In this document: positions 1 to 9,198 of the stretch, piece after piece
Layout: the number at the start of each line of letters is the position of its first letter
Numbering within the stretch: position 1 is the stretch's first letter
Source: Hwanghaeella sp.
GTDB lineage: Bacteria; Pseudomonadota; Alphaproteobacteria; UBA8366; Aestuariispiraceae
Direction: 5' to 3'
Assembly (NCBI GenBank): GCA_028282025.1
Contig: JANQIT010000324.1
Coordinates: 1 to 32,973, forward strand
Length of the DNA stretch: 32,973 bases
The notes under the pieces: generated by a model
Database searches by the model: none
Seen by the model: the letters and a program-made list of their open reading frames with translations, nothing else
Told to the model about the DNA's origin: nothing
Translations under genes and position numbers: made by a program

Positions 1-48
1 TGGAACAGAGAACACTACAAACAATCGACACACCGTTCGGCTCGAGTG

Positions 49-95
49 TGTTACCCATGTCTTAGGTACGTTCTGTTACCTATGTCTCCGGGTCG
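49..95. repeat. Two direct repeats TGTTACC[C/T]ATGTCT (49-62 and 74-87), 25 bp apart; possible solitary IS481/IS3-type end
   Basis: Both copies read directly from sequence; resemblance to IS481-type terminal sequences is from memory. Confidence 0.35.
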
Positions 96-110
96 GACAG
101 GCTCTTCTGC

Positions 111-186
111 TGGAGGACCTGCTCGGATTCGAACCGAGGACACGCGGGTTAAGAGCCCACTGCTCTGGCCTCTGAGCTACAGGTCC
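111..186 (-). tRNA. tRNA-Lys (anticodon CTT), encoded CCA, U73 discriminator
   Basis: Reverse complement folds as a 76-nt cloverleaf: acceptor GGACCTG/CAGGTCC, anticodon arm GTGGG-CTCTTAA-CCCGC, T arm CTCGG-TTCGAAT-CCGAG, 3' TCCA. Confidence 0.88.
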
Positions 187-398
187 ATGTTTCTGTTTCT
201 CTGGCGACGTCGGCGACTGTGTCGCTACTCACTTCCGCTTTGCCCGGGCCCGGTAATCCACTGCCCGTAAGGCATTCACCCCACCTTCTGCGCGACAGGT
301 ACGCCATTCGATACGTCGCCTGGGGAATGGGCGGACGATAGGGCCGCCCTTTCTCGTTCTCTTCGCATCGAAGCTCCTTGCTCGCTGAATCCAGGCAT

Positions 399-433
399 TA
401 AAAAACCGCCCGGCGGGGTCGCGGGGCGGTTTG
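399..433 (-). terminator. Rho-independent terminator
   Basis: On - strand: AAACCGCCCC...GGGCGG followed by a T run; lies downstream of the tRNA-Asn gene. Confidence 0.7.
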
Positions 434-805
434 AGCTTCCTGTACGTGGGGAGGTTTTATCTCATCTCCCTCGCATGCACACGAAACCAACCGCCGCTGG
501 ATTCATTCCGGCGGAGCATATTTATCGCGGTCGAATTTATTTTAAGGAAGCGCATGGCTCGTCCCTTCAGTTGAAGCGTACTGTTAACATTCCAGGTTGT
601 TAAAATCAACCTTCATTCTTTCATCCCGAAACGAAACCGCGAAGCGCGGTTGGCATGGACGGCAACCTTTCGAACTCCTCGCACACCTCACCTGTTGCAG
701 GGGCGGGTCGGTCACGGCCGGCTGAGGAGCAGGTTGTCCGATTGCATCGACGGATCGGTGTCGATATCCGGTCTGTACGTGTCACCTCCATACCGTCGCG
801 CCATT

Positions 806-882
806 TGGCTACAGGGCCCGGCCTCGAACCGGCATCGTCCGGATTAACAGTCCGGCGCTTTGCCTTATTAAGCTACCCTGCA
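806..882 (-). tRNA. tRNA-Asn (anticodon GTT), divergent D arm, encoded CCA
   Basis: Reverse complement: acceptor TGCAGGG/CCCTGTA (one G-T pair), D stem GCTT/AAGC, anticodon arm CCGGA-CTGTTAA-TCCGG, T loop TTCGAGG, 3' GCCA. Confidence 0.85.
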
Positions 883-1101
883 GCGGTCTGCTCATCTCGT
901 CTGCGGCGGGCGGGCAGAGGATCGAAGGCCCGCAACCATTCCAGGGTGTCGTTCGATCTAAAGCCGGTCGCCGCGCTGCTCATCCGCCGTTTCGTCTCCA
1001 TCCAATGCCTCGACTTAAACTTCCTCCTTCTTCGGCCCGGCCCCGGGGCGCGCTTTTGGGAGAGGGGTCCAATCGCCCCGAGGCCGCCGCGTACAGACAC
1101 G

Positions 1102-1137
1102 AAAAAAAAATCGCCGCGCTTTCTTCAAGCGGGCGGT
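1102..1137 (-). terminator. Rho-independent terminator
   Basis: On - strand: CCGCCCGCTT-GAAGA-AAGCGCGGCG followed by T9. Confidence 0.6.
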
Positions 1138-1661
1138 TCCCTGCGTCTTCGGTTTTTGAGGTGCTACCTTATTCTCATCGCACCCCATCCGAGACATAAC
1201 GAACCGACCCGCCCACGCTTTCCGTGAGCTGCCAATTGCTGATCCTGCAATTATGGTGGGTCGTTTTCGTCATAGTGGTCGATATATATGGAAACTTAAG
1301 CAAACTGTCAATCGAATGTTAACAAAAAATCCCAGCCTTCCAACGCCAGCGGGGATTGACCGTTTCCGATAGGCGCCGAGCAAGGCCAAAGACAGGCCGG
1401 GTATCTTCGAATTGAATGGCCAGCGCGCGTAAGCCCCGCATAGCGAACTCATCGGGAGAAGAAGTTATGGCCCCGAAGACGCTATTGCCTGCTGAGCGCT
1501 GTTCCGGCGTCGGTTCGGCTTTTGCGGGGATATTGAAGTGAATGACGGGGCGTGGGCGGGCTACACCTCCGCCCCGCGTGCCTGGCCGCCGACTGGGGTA
1601 TTGCCGTGATTCCCGTACAGGGATGTCACAACGCCTTCGACGTCCGTAAGCACTATTACTA

Positions 1662-3053
1662 TTACGAATCCGCCAGGCCGAACGGCGCCGAAGGCCGGCG
1701 GTTGTCATCGGAGAGAAGCGACCGGCCGATCGGGGGTTCGGCCCGGGCCAGACAATCCGCGCGGTGGCACAGCCGGCAGGAGATCCCGATCGGCGTCGGT
1801 TTGGCGTTCGCCGTGTTTTCATGTTTCGTGTAAATCAGCTTGTTCGCATGCTGTGCGGAACAGCACAGGGCGACGGCCCGCTCCACCCGTTGCTTACCGA
1901 ACCCTCCGCCGCCCGCCGTAACCGTTCGGACAATGGAGAAGAATTTTTCCCCGTCGGGCAGCTCCAGCCATTGGGTTAGGATGCGGCGTGGATTGTTGAA
2001 GGCGCTGTGCAGGACCCAGAGCGGGCAGGATCCGCCATGCCGGGCGAACGGGAACCCGGCGCCGTCCAACCTTTTTGACACATTGCCCGCGGCGTCGACC
2101 CGGATGAAGAAAAAGGGCACGCCCTCCTGTCCCGCTTTCTGAAGCGTCGTCAGGCGGTGCGCCACTTGCTCAAAACTGGCGCCAAACTGGCGTCCGAGCG
2201 CTTCGATGTCGTAGTGACAGGCCTCCGCAGCGCGTGAGAAGGTGCGGTAGGGCATCATTATCGCCCCAGCCGCATAGCTTGCGAGCGACCGGCGTGTCAG
2301 CTTCATCCCATCTTCGGTTTCAAAATGCGCGCCGCCCAGCAGGCCGGCAATCGTGTCCGCCAAGACCATGTATGCGGCCTGCAGAGCGAGTTGAAATGTC
2401 GCGCTTGCATGATCCAGCGTAGCATCCAATACAATTTCACGGCGATGGGGTTCGTAGCGCCGTGTAAATCCGGTCATGACGTCGGGGGGAAGATGCCGAA
2501 CCTGGAGGCCCTGGTCTGCGAAAAACTCTTCCAGCCCGCCCAGACTCTTGATTCTCTTGGCCAGATCTTCGGCCGCTTTGTCAATCTCAACAAAAAAATT
2601 CTGACGCGCCGCTAGAAACCGCCGCGCTTCGTTCACCGGATCCGGCCCGGCAGGGGAACCTTCGGTGTGATCGGCAAGCGCCAGCTGACCTTCCTGATAC
2701 GCGGTGTAAAGGCGGAAGACCGCCTCGGCGGTGGCGGGAAAGCTTGTGCTGAAATCCTGTATCTCCAAGGGCGACAGGTTGAGATCCGCGAACAAAGGAT
2801 CTTTGAAGGCCGCCACCATGCGCGAACTGAATTCTTCCCCGGCGCCCCGCGTGAGAGAGGCGATGTCGGTCCCGTAAATCTCCGCGAGTTTGATGAGCAT
2901 GGACGCGGTTACCGGCCGCTGATTGCTCTCGATCAACGCGATGTAAGACGGCGAAACATCCAAGTCTTCGGCCATGACAACCTGCGTCAGGCCCAGTTCA
3001 CGCCGCAAGCGGCGAATACGCTGCCCCATGAAGGTGCTGCGATCTTTGCTCAC
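1662..3053 (-). CDS. XRE-family transcriptional regulator of ScfR/RamB type (short-chain fatty acyl regulator; HTH plus ImmA/IrrE-like and DUF2083-type regions)
   Basis: N-terminal HTH 'MGQRIRRLRRELGLTQVVMAEDLDVSPSYIALIESNQRPVTASMLIKLAEIYG'; C-terminal 'TPIGISCRLCHRADCLARAEPP'; divergent from isocitrate lyase. Confidence 0.9.
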   Translation of the reverse strand: MSKDRSTFMGQRIRRLRRELGLTQVVMAEDLDVSPSYIALIESNQRPVTASMLIKLAEIYGTDIASLTRGAGEEFSSRMVAAFKDPLFADLNLSPLEIQDFSTSFPATAEAVFRLYTAYQEGQLALADHTEGSPAGPDPVNEARRFLAARQNFFVEIDKAAEDLAKRIKSLGGLEEFFADQGLQVRHLPPDVMTGFTRRYEPHRREIVLDATLDHASATFQLALQAAYMVLADTIAGLLGGAHFETEDGMKLTRRSLASYAAGAIMMPYRTFSRAAEACHYDIEALGRQFGASFEQVAHRLTTLQKAGQEGVPFFFIRVDAAGNVSKRLDGAGFPFARHGGSCPLWVLHSAFNNPRRILTQWLELPDGEKFFSIVRTVTAGGGGFGKQRVERAVALCCSAQHANKLIYTKHENTANAKPTPIGISCRLCHRADCLARAEPPIGRSLLSDDNRRPSAPFGLADS

Positions 3054-3084
3054 TCCCTGTCTCCTTTTTCAGCGGGATAGAGTG

Positions 3085-3142
3085 TTACATTTCAAATGTT
3101 ACAAACATTACAATATTACAAATTATTTTGTAACGATTTACA
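3085..3142. promoter_or_regulatory. Cluster of TTACA/TGTAA motifs in the regulator-aceA intergenic region
   Basis: TTACA at 3085, 3099, 3108, 3116 and 3138, and the inverse TGTAA at 3129. Confidence 0.55.
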
Positions 3143-3301
3143 AGTTCACTTTTTAAGGGGTGCGCGACGCAAAACAAGCGGTTATCTCCTGTTTGGACAC
3201 GCCGCCCGCCGCCAGGGATGCGGAATGGGAACGCAGCCGGCGAGTGGCGCAAGAAATACTTTCGCGACGAGATTTACAGACGAACCGATGGAGTTTCAGT
3301 G

Positions 3302-4894
3302 ATGGGATACCAAACCGAGATTCACTCTGTGCAGGACCGGATCAAGAGCTTTGGCGGCGCTTGGGACGGTATTGACGCCGAAGCCGTCGCCCGCATGCGG
3401 GTCCAGAACCGTTTTCACACCGGCCTAGATATCGCCCGCTATACGGCGAAAATCATGCGTGAGGATATGGCGGCCTATGACGCCGATCCCGCCGCCTACA
3501 CACAGTCGCTCGGTTGCTGGCACGGCTTTATCGGTCAGCAGAAACTGATTTCGATTAAGAAGCATTTCGGCAGCACGAAAGGCAAATACCTCTATCTGTC
3601 CGGTTGGATGGTCGCGGCCCTGCGCTCTGAATTCGGCCCGCTGCCCGACCAGTCGATGCACGAGAAGACCTCCGTCCCGGCCCTGATAGAGGAGCTTTAC
3701 ACCTTCCTGAAACAGGCGGACGCCCGCGAACTCGGCATGATGTTCCGCGACCTCGACGCCGCGCGGGAAGCGGGCGACATGGTCAAGGAGAAGAGGGTTC
3801 TTTCCAAGATCGATAACTATGAGACCCATGTCGTGCCGATCATTGCCGACATCGACGCGGGCTTCGGAAACGCCGAAGCCACCTATCTTCTGGCGAAGAA
3901 GATGATTGAGGCGGGCGCCTGCGCCTTGCAGATCGAGAACCAGGTGTCGGACGAGAAGCAGTGCGGCCACCAGGACGGTAAGGTTACGGTTCCGCACGAA
4001 GACTTCATCGCGAAAATCCGCGCCTGCCGCTACGCGTTCATGGAGCTTGGCGTCGAAGACGGAATCATTGTGACCCGGACGGACAGCCTTGGCGCCGGTC
4101 TGACCAAGCAGATCGCGTTTTCCAGCGAGCCCGGCGACCTGGGCGACCAGTATAATTCCTTCCTCGACTGCGAGGAAGTGACCGCGGATGATTTGTCGCC
4201 CAGCGATGTGGTGATCAAGCGCGACGGCAAATTGATGCGTCCGAAACGCCTTCCGTCCAATCTGTATCAGTTTAAAGCCGGCACGGGCGAGGACCGTTGC
4301 GTCCTCGACTCCATCACCTCGCTGCGCAACGGGGCGGACCTGCTTTGGATCGAGACGGAGAAACCGCATGTGGAGCAGATCGCCGGTATGGTGGATCGCA
4401 TCCGGGAAGCCGTTCCAAATGCAAAGCTGGTCTACAACAATTCCCCGTCCTTCAACTGGACTCTGAATTTCCGCCAGCAGATCTTCGACGCCTGGAGCGA
4501 AGAGGGCAGGGATGTATCGGCCTATGAACGCGCCGATCTGATGAACGCGGACTATGACGGGACCGACCTTGCCGCGGCCGCGGACGAGAAAATCCGCACC
4601 TTCCAACGCGATGGATCGAAGCGCGCCGGTATTTTCCATCACCTGATCACTCTGCCCACTTACCACACCGCGGCGCTGTCTACGGACAACCTGGCCAAGC
4701 GCTATTTCGGCGATGAAGCCATGCTTGGTTATGTGGCGCAGGTGCAGCGCCAGGAAATCCGCCAGGGCATCGCCTGTGTGAAGCACCAGAACATGGCTGG
4801 TTCGGATATCGGCGACGACCACAAAGAGTATTTTGCCGGCGACGCGGCATTGAAGGCCGCCGGCGAAGACAACACCATGAACCAGTTCGGCTAA
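3302..4894 (+). CDS. aceA: Isocitrate lyase (ORF opens at 3218; ATG at 3302 'MGYQTEIHSVQDRIKSFGG' preferred)
   Basis: ICL sequence including 'IIADIDAGFGNAEATYLLAKKMIEAGACALQIENQVSDEKQCGHQDGK' (KKCGH-type active-site motif). Confidence 0.95.
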   Translation: MGYQTEIHSVQDRIKSFGGAWDGIDAEAVARMRVQNRFHTGLDIARYTAKIMREDMAAYDADPAAYTQSLGCWHGFIGQQKLISIKKHFGSTKGKYLYLSGWMVAALRSEFGPLPDQSMHEKTSVPALIEELYTFLKQADARELGMMFRDLDAAREAGDMVKEKRVLSKIDNYETHVVPIIADIDAGFGNAEATYLLAKKMIEAGACALQIENQVSDEKQCGHQDGKVTVPHEDFIAKIRACRYAFMELGVEDGIIVTRTDSLGAGLTKQIAFSSEPGDLGDQYNSFLDCEEVTADDLSPSDVVIKRDGKLMRPKRLPSNLYQFKAGTGEDRCVLDSITSLRNGADLLWIETEKPHVEQIAGMVDRIREAVPNAKLVYNNSPSFNWTLNFRQQIFDAWSEEGRDVSAYERADLMNADYDGTDLAAAADEKIRTFQRDGSKRAGIFHHLITLPTYHTAALSTDNLAKRYFGDEAMLGYVAQVQRQEIRQGIACVKHQNMAGSDIGDDHKEYFAGDAALKAAGEDNTMNQFG

Positions 4895-4917
4895 TCCGGC
4901 CGAAGCTCGATTGAGTG

Positions 4918-4956
4918 CCGCCGCCCTTTCCCCCATTGGGAGAGGGCGGCGTTTTC
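4918..4956 (+). terminator. Rho-independent terminator of aceA
   Basis: GCCGCCCTTTCCC...GGGAGAGGGCGGCGTTTT hairpin plus T-rich tail, just after the aceA stop. Confidence 0.85.
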
Positions 4957-5260
4957 TTGCCTATCCGGTGCAGGGCCGGACACCGCCCCACGGGCCGAAA
5001 ATCCGTTTCAAGGTGGAAGCCATCCTGCTTGCATCGGCCGCGCCGGGAAAACCTGTTCTTTGGAAATTCGAGAAGTCGCTTGATTGGAAAGTCGACAGAG
5101 GCCGTCAACTGATGAAAAAGCTCCATGCGTGTGGCTGGCCTTGCCGCCACGCCGTGACATGAAAGAACTCTGATTTGGTCCCTGAAGGGTCCTAAATCAC
5201 AATAGCCGAAAGTGAGGCCAGGGTGCGCTTGCGCCCTTTCGGCGCTTTCTTCTTCTATCA

Positions 5261-5422
5261 ATGACTTCACTCACGACTTCTCACGCCCCAGTCGATGAAG
5301 AATTGGCGGATCGTATTCACGCGAGAATGGCTCGAAATGTGGTGGCGCGGTTTCCGGTTGATTCCGATCTCTGCGCACTTGAGTTATTCGCTTGTCGTAT
5401 TGCCTTATGTCCGTATCCCTAA
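5261..5422 (+). CDS. Small ORF (53 aa), hypothetical
   Basis: Hand translation MTSLTTSHAPVDEELADRIHARMARNVVARFPVDSDLCALELFACRIALCPYP*; below the ORF-track length cut-off. Confidence 0.25.
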   Translation: MTSLTTSHAPVDEELADRIHARMARNVVARFPVDSDLCALELFACRIALCPYP

Positions 5423-5883
5423 CCAGTGGCGTCCGCGGTTAGCATGCGCGACACAAAGAAGATGTTGGAAATCCGTGACTGCCTCGTTGCCGAGTCGGAT
5501 GGCGATCATCGGCTCATAGATCTTGCACGTGATGTCGGAATCAGACTGTCGGGCTAAACAATGAAATTCAGCGCCGTTTTCGGACAGTCCATTGCTTCAT
5601 TTCTCCGAGATGCCCGGCTGGGGAGTGCACGGGCTGGTATTTGAAGTTGAAGGCCGCACTCGTCGTCGCAGTGAGAGGATCAAGAGATGGAGACCGGACC
5701 CTGGTTGCGCGAAAATCATTTTCGGAGAAAGGCAATTGACTTCATGATTGCGAGTGCGTCGCATTCGCGTTGACGGAATGCGTTTTGCTGCATAGAGTGC
5801 GACGCAGTTTATTGGAGCCGTTTGCCTCTAGGAAATACAAGCTGGAAGCGTTCTTGAAGGCGGTGCGTCGACGGGGGTGCTAT

Positions 5884-6843
5884 ATGACAACGGATGTTAC
5901 TGATTTTTCTCAAGAGGCTTTTTCGGATACCGCGCACAGTTTCGGTTACGAATACACCGACTTGAGGCTTGCCTCCTCATCTCCTGACGGCAACGAGCCT
6001 CTCTTTACCGGAAAGCTTGGCTTTTGGTCTTTACCTTGTGGGGCCGACTTGTGTGTGAGCGATCTGACCAGCCTGCATGATTCCGAGCATGAGGGAACCA
6101 TAGGCCGCTCGCTGACGATAGCCGTCACGGTGGAGAGCGGCGTTACCGATTGTGCATTCAACGACACCGACCGCCTGCACCTGCTTCGGAATGATGCCGC
6201 GATTGTTTCCGTTGCCGACGGTGCGCGGCTTGCGAGCCGTATCCGGGCGGGCGACCGTTCGCGCTGCTTCCTCATGCGGGTGCATCCGGATGGATTGATG
6301 GACGGCCAGATCGCGGAAGATGTCGACAAGACCCTGAACGCAACAAGCATCAAGCCCTTGCATTTGTCGCCGCGTGTATTGGCCTTGATCACGGAATTGA
6401 TGGGGCCGGCTTCTGTGGGCGGGGCCGGCCGCCTTTTGGCGGAAAGCTGTGCGCTTGAACTTCTGGCAAGGGCGCTGCAAGCCGATGATAGTTATCACGG
6501 CTTTGAACAAAGCCGCTTGACCGCAAACGATCATGCCAAGGTAATGACGGTCCGCGACAGGCTTCTGGCCGACCCCGCCGCCGAGGTCACGCTGGGCGAT
6601 CTGGCGCGGGAGGCGGGCATGAGTTTGACCGCTTTGAAGTCGAAGTTTCCCGCTGCATTCGGCGTACCGGTCTTCTCTTTTCTGCGCGACGTCCGCCTGC
6701 AGCACGCGAAGAAACGTATGGAAGACGACGGCTGGACGGTTTCACAGGCGGCGTTTTTTGTCGGCTACCGCCATCAAAGCAACTTCTCGACTGCGTTTCG
6801 GCGCAAGTTCGGCATCGCGCCGAGTGACCTACGCCGAAGGTAG
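5884..6843 (+). CDS. AraC-family transcriptional regulator (ORF opens at 5770)
   Basis: C-terminal HTH 'VTLGDLAREAGMSLTALKSKFPAAFGVPVFSFLRDVRLQHAKKRMEDDGWTVSQAAFFVGYRHQSNFSTAFRRKFGIAPSDLRR'. Confidence 0.92.
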   Translation: MTTDVTDFSQEAFSDTAHSFGYEYTDLRLASSSPDGNEPLFTGKLGFWSLPCGADLCVSDLTSLHDSEHEGTIGRSLTIAVTVESGVTDCAFNDTDRLHLLRNDAAIVSVADGARLASRIRAGDRSRCFLMRVHPDGLMDGQIAEDVDKTLNATSIKPLHLSPRVLALITELMGPASVGGAGRLLAESCALELLARALQADDSYHGFEQSRLTANDHAKVMTVRDRLLADPAAEVTLGDLAREAGMSLTALKSKFPAAFGVPVFSFLRDVRLQHAKKRMEDDGWTVSQAAFFVGYRHQSNFSTAFRRKFGIAPSDLRRR

Positions 6844-7012
6844 CGGGCCTTCCGCATAAAAGAACGGACCTTCCCCATATGCCTGCGGTCTGGCGTCTGC
6901 CGAACCAGGCCGATAGTCAATTCACGCTTTTGATTTGCATTCGCAAGAAGCGGGCTGCGCCCCGTAAGACGGTTCGTCGTTCTTGCGACTTTTTTGGTGG
7001 GGAGCGTGAACC

Positions 7013-9193
7013 GTGAAGATGACCGAGCATTCTAACCGGTATGTGTGGAGCAGAAGGATCATCGGCGCGACGATGGCAAGTGTTGCTGTCCTGTGGAGCG
7101 CGGGGGCCGCGACCGGGGTATCGGCTCAAGAGAACGGGAATACCTTGATCCTCGACCCAGTCGTCGTTACGGCGCGAAAGATCGAGGAATCCGTTCAACG
7201 GGTGCCTTTCGGCATTAGCGTCTTCGATAAAAACAGTATCGACCGTCAACGGCTGCGCGATACGCGCAGCTTCGCGGGTGAAACGCCGGGGCTCAATTTC
7301 GTCGATACCGGCGTGCGCGGTTCGAACATTCCCAATATTCGCGGCGTGGGTTCGTTTTTCCCGCAATCCTCCGATGACGCCTCTGTCCCCGTCTTCATCG
7401 ATGGCGTTCCGGTTCCGTTGCGCGCGCAAGATCGGGAGTTCTTCGATATTCAACGGATCGAAGTGCTGCGCGGGCCGCAAAACACGGTCTATGGGCGAAA
7501 CGCCCAGGCCGGTGCGATCAGCATCACGACCGCAAACCCTACTTCCGACCGGGAATTCGAAGTCGGTGGAGAGATTGCCAATCTGGGTGCGCGTCGCGCG
7601 ACCGGATTGGTCGGCGGTCCACTCGGCGAGCATGCGGCTGGACGGCTTGCTGTTCAGTATGACACGAGAGACGGAGACATTCCTGACCTTAATCTGGGAG
7701 ACGACGCCCGTGATCGGGATCTGGTGAATGCAAACAGCAAGCTCCTTTGGTATCCGTCGGATGCAACCGATGTATCCTTGGCGCTGCGCTACGGCAATTA
7801 TGACGAACAACCGACCGTCGGCGCCTTTTTCGAGAATCCCGACTTTCCACAAATCTTCCTCGATACGCCGCATTCCTACGACCTGGAGACTTTGGGAGGC
7901 GGCCTTACAGTACGCCATGAGTTGGGGAATGCCACACTGACTTCCGTGACGGGCTTCAATCGCTACACATCCGATCTTTTCTCCGATGATAGCGACGGCC
8001 TCGTTTTTCAAGCCCTCACCGGCCTGCCCGCAGCACAGTTCAATAATCCCAATGCGAATTTTCGCATCATCTCTGAAGATGACATTCTCTTCTCTCAAGA
8101 AATCCGCCTGGACGGCGAGTTGGCGAACGGTGTGCGTTGGTTGGCGGGTGTCAATCTGTTCCGGTCTGAATTGGATTTCGATTTCACGTTTAACAGAACC
8201 GGTTTCATCCTGGGCGATTTCAGCAACCGTTTCACGACGACAAGTTATGACGGCTTCGGCGAAACCACGATCCCTCTGACGGACAGTTTCTCCGTCAGCG
8301 CCGGCGTCCGGTACGCTCATGAGGTGCGCGACTTCGACGGGCGGTTCGCCGATCGGTCCGGTGGAACGCTCGGCGCCGATGCCCGGGAGTCTGCCAGCCA
8401 ATCCTTCAACCTTGTCACGGGCCGGGCCGCGCTGACTTACGATATTCATCCCGAACTGACGGCATATGCCTCGACCGCGCGCGGGGCGAAGGCCGGCGGT
8501 TTCCAGCTTGCCGACACCGATGTCGCCCGTGGATTCAACACCAGCCGCTTCGACCCCGCCTATACCTGGAGCTACGAAGCCGGTCTTCGCGGATCCGCCC
8601 TGAAGGGCGTGATTAGCGCAAGCGCTTCGGCCTTCTTCACCGACACCGAAGGCGAGCATGTTCAGGTTTTCGAGCCTCTGACCTTCCAATCCGTTATCCG
8701 TAACATCGATACGCAATCCTATGGCATTGAGCTGGAAGGGACGGTTCGCCCAACCCGTGGCCTGACTCTGTCAGGGGGATTGGCGTTGCTGGACACCGAA
8801 ATCACGGGTTCGGAGGACCCAGCGGTCCGATCGGGCAATGAAGTTCCCTTCGCCCCGTCGCTGGCGTTCAATCTCGCCGCAGAGTACGAGCAGCCCCTCA
8901 CCGTGTTCGGCCAGTTCGGCGACGTCTTTACCCGTGTCGAGTATCGGTATGTCGGTGCGCGTACGGTCGATCCTCAGAACAGTTTCGATCTGAGTTCCTT
9001 CGACCTGATAAATCTGAGAGTCGGTTGGGATTCCGAACGGATGTCGATCTACGGGTTTGTCACCAATCTGACCGATAACACTTATGCCGAGACGGCCTTT
9101 GCGTTCGGGACCGGCCCCAACGGCGAACGGGTTTCCGTCGGCATTCCCGGACAACCGCGCCGGTTTGGCGTGGGTGCCAGTTTGCGCCTCTGA
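7013..9193 (+). CDS. TonB-dependent siderophore receptor (FyuA-like)
   Basis: TonB box/plug 'LDPVVVTARKIEESVQRVPFGISVFD', 'IEVLRGPQNTVYGRNAQAGAISITT', C-terminal beta-signal ending in F-type strand 'PRRFGVGASLRL'. Confidence 0.94.
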   Translation: MKMTEHSNRYVWSRRIIGATMASVAVLWSAGAATGVSAQENGNTLILDPVVVTARKIEESVQRVPFGISVFDKNSIDRQRLRDTRSFAGETPGLNFVDTGVRGSNIPNIRGVGSFFPQSSDDASVPVFIDGVPVPLRAQDREFFDIQRIEVLRGPQNTVYGRNAQAGAISITTANPTSDREFEVGGEIANLGARRATGLVGGPLGEHAAGRLAVQYDTRDGDIPDLNLGDDARDRDLVNANSKLLWYPSDATDVSLALRYGNYDEQPTVGAFFENPDFPQIFLDTPHSYDLETLGGGLTVRHELGNATLTSVTGFNRYTSDLFSDDSDGLVFQALTGLPAAQFNNPNANFRIISEDDILFSQEIRLDGELANGVRWLAGVNLFRSELDFDFTFNRTGFILGDFSNRFTTTSYDGFGETTIPLTDSFSVSAGVRYAHEVRDFDGRFADRSGGTLGADARESASQSFNLVTGRAALTYDIHPELTAYASTARGAKAGGFQLADTDVARGFNTSRFDPAYTWSYEAGLRGSALKGVISASASAFFTDTEGEHVQVFEPLTFQSVIRNIDTQSYGIELEGTVRPTRGLTLSGGLALLDTEITGSEDPAVRSGNEVPFAPSLAFNLAAEYEQPLTVFGQFGDVFTRVEYRYVGARTVDPQNSFDLSSFDLINLRVGWDSERMSIYGFVTNLTDNTYAETAFAFGTGPNGERVSVGIPGQPRRFGVGASLRL

Positions 9194-9198
9194 TTGTA

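Noticed and set aside
1319-1822. 167-aa - strand ORF partly overlapping the XRE regulator
   Set aside because: Mostly out-of-frame with the confident regulator gene; the non-overlapping tail has no recognisable family, so not called.
3425-4936. 503-aa ORF on the - strand
   Set aside because: Antisense shadow of aceA caused by high GC third positions; no recognisable domain.
6917-8716. 599-aa - strand ORF
   Set aside because: Antisense to the clearly real TonB receptor; composition lacks domain motifs.
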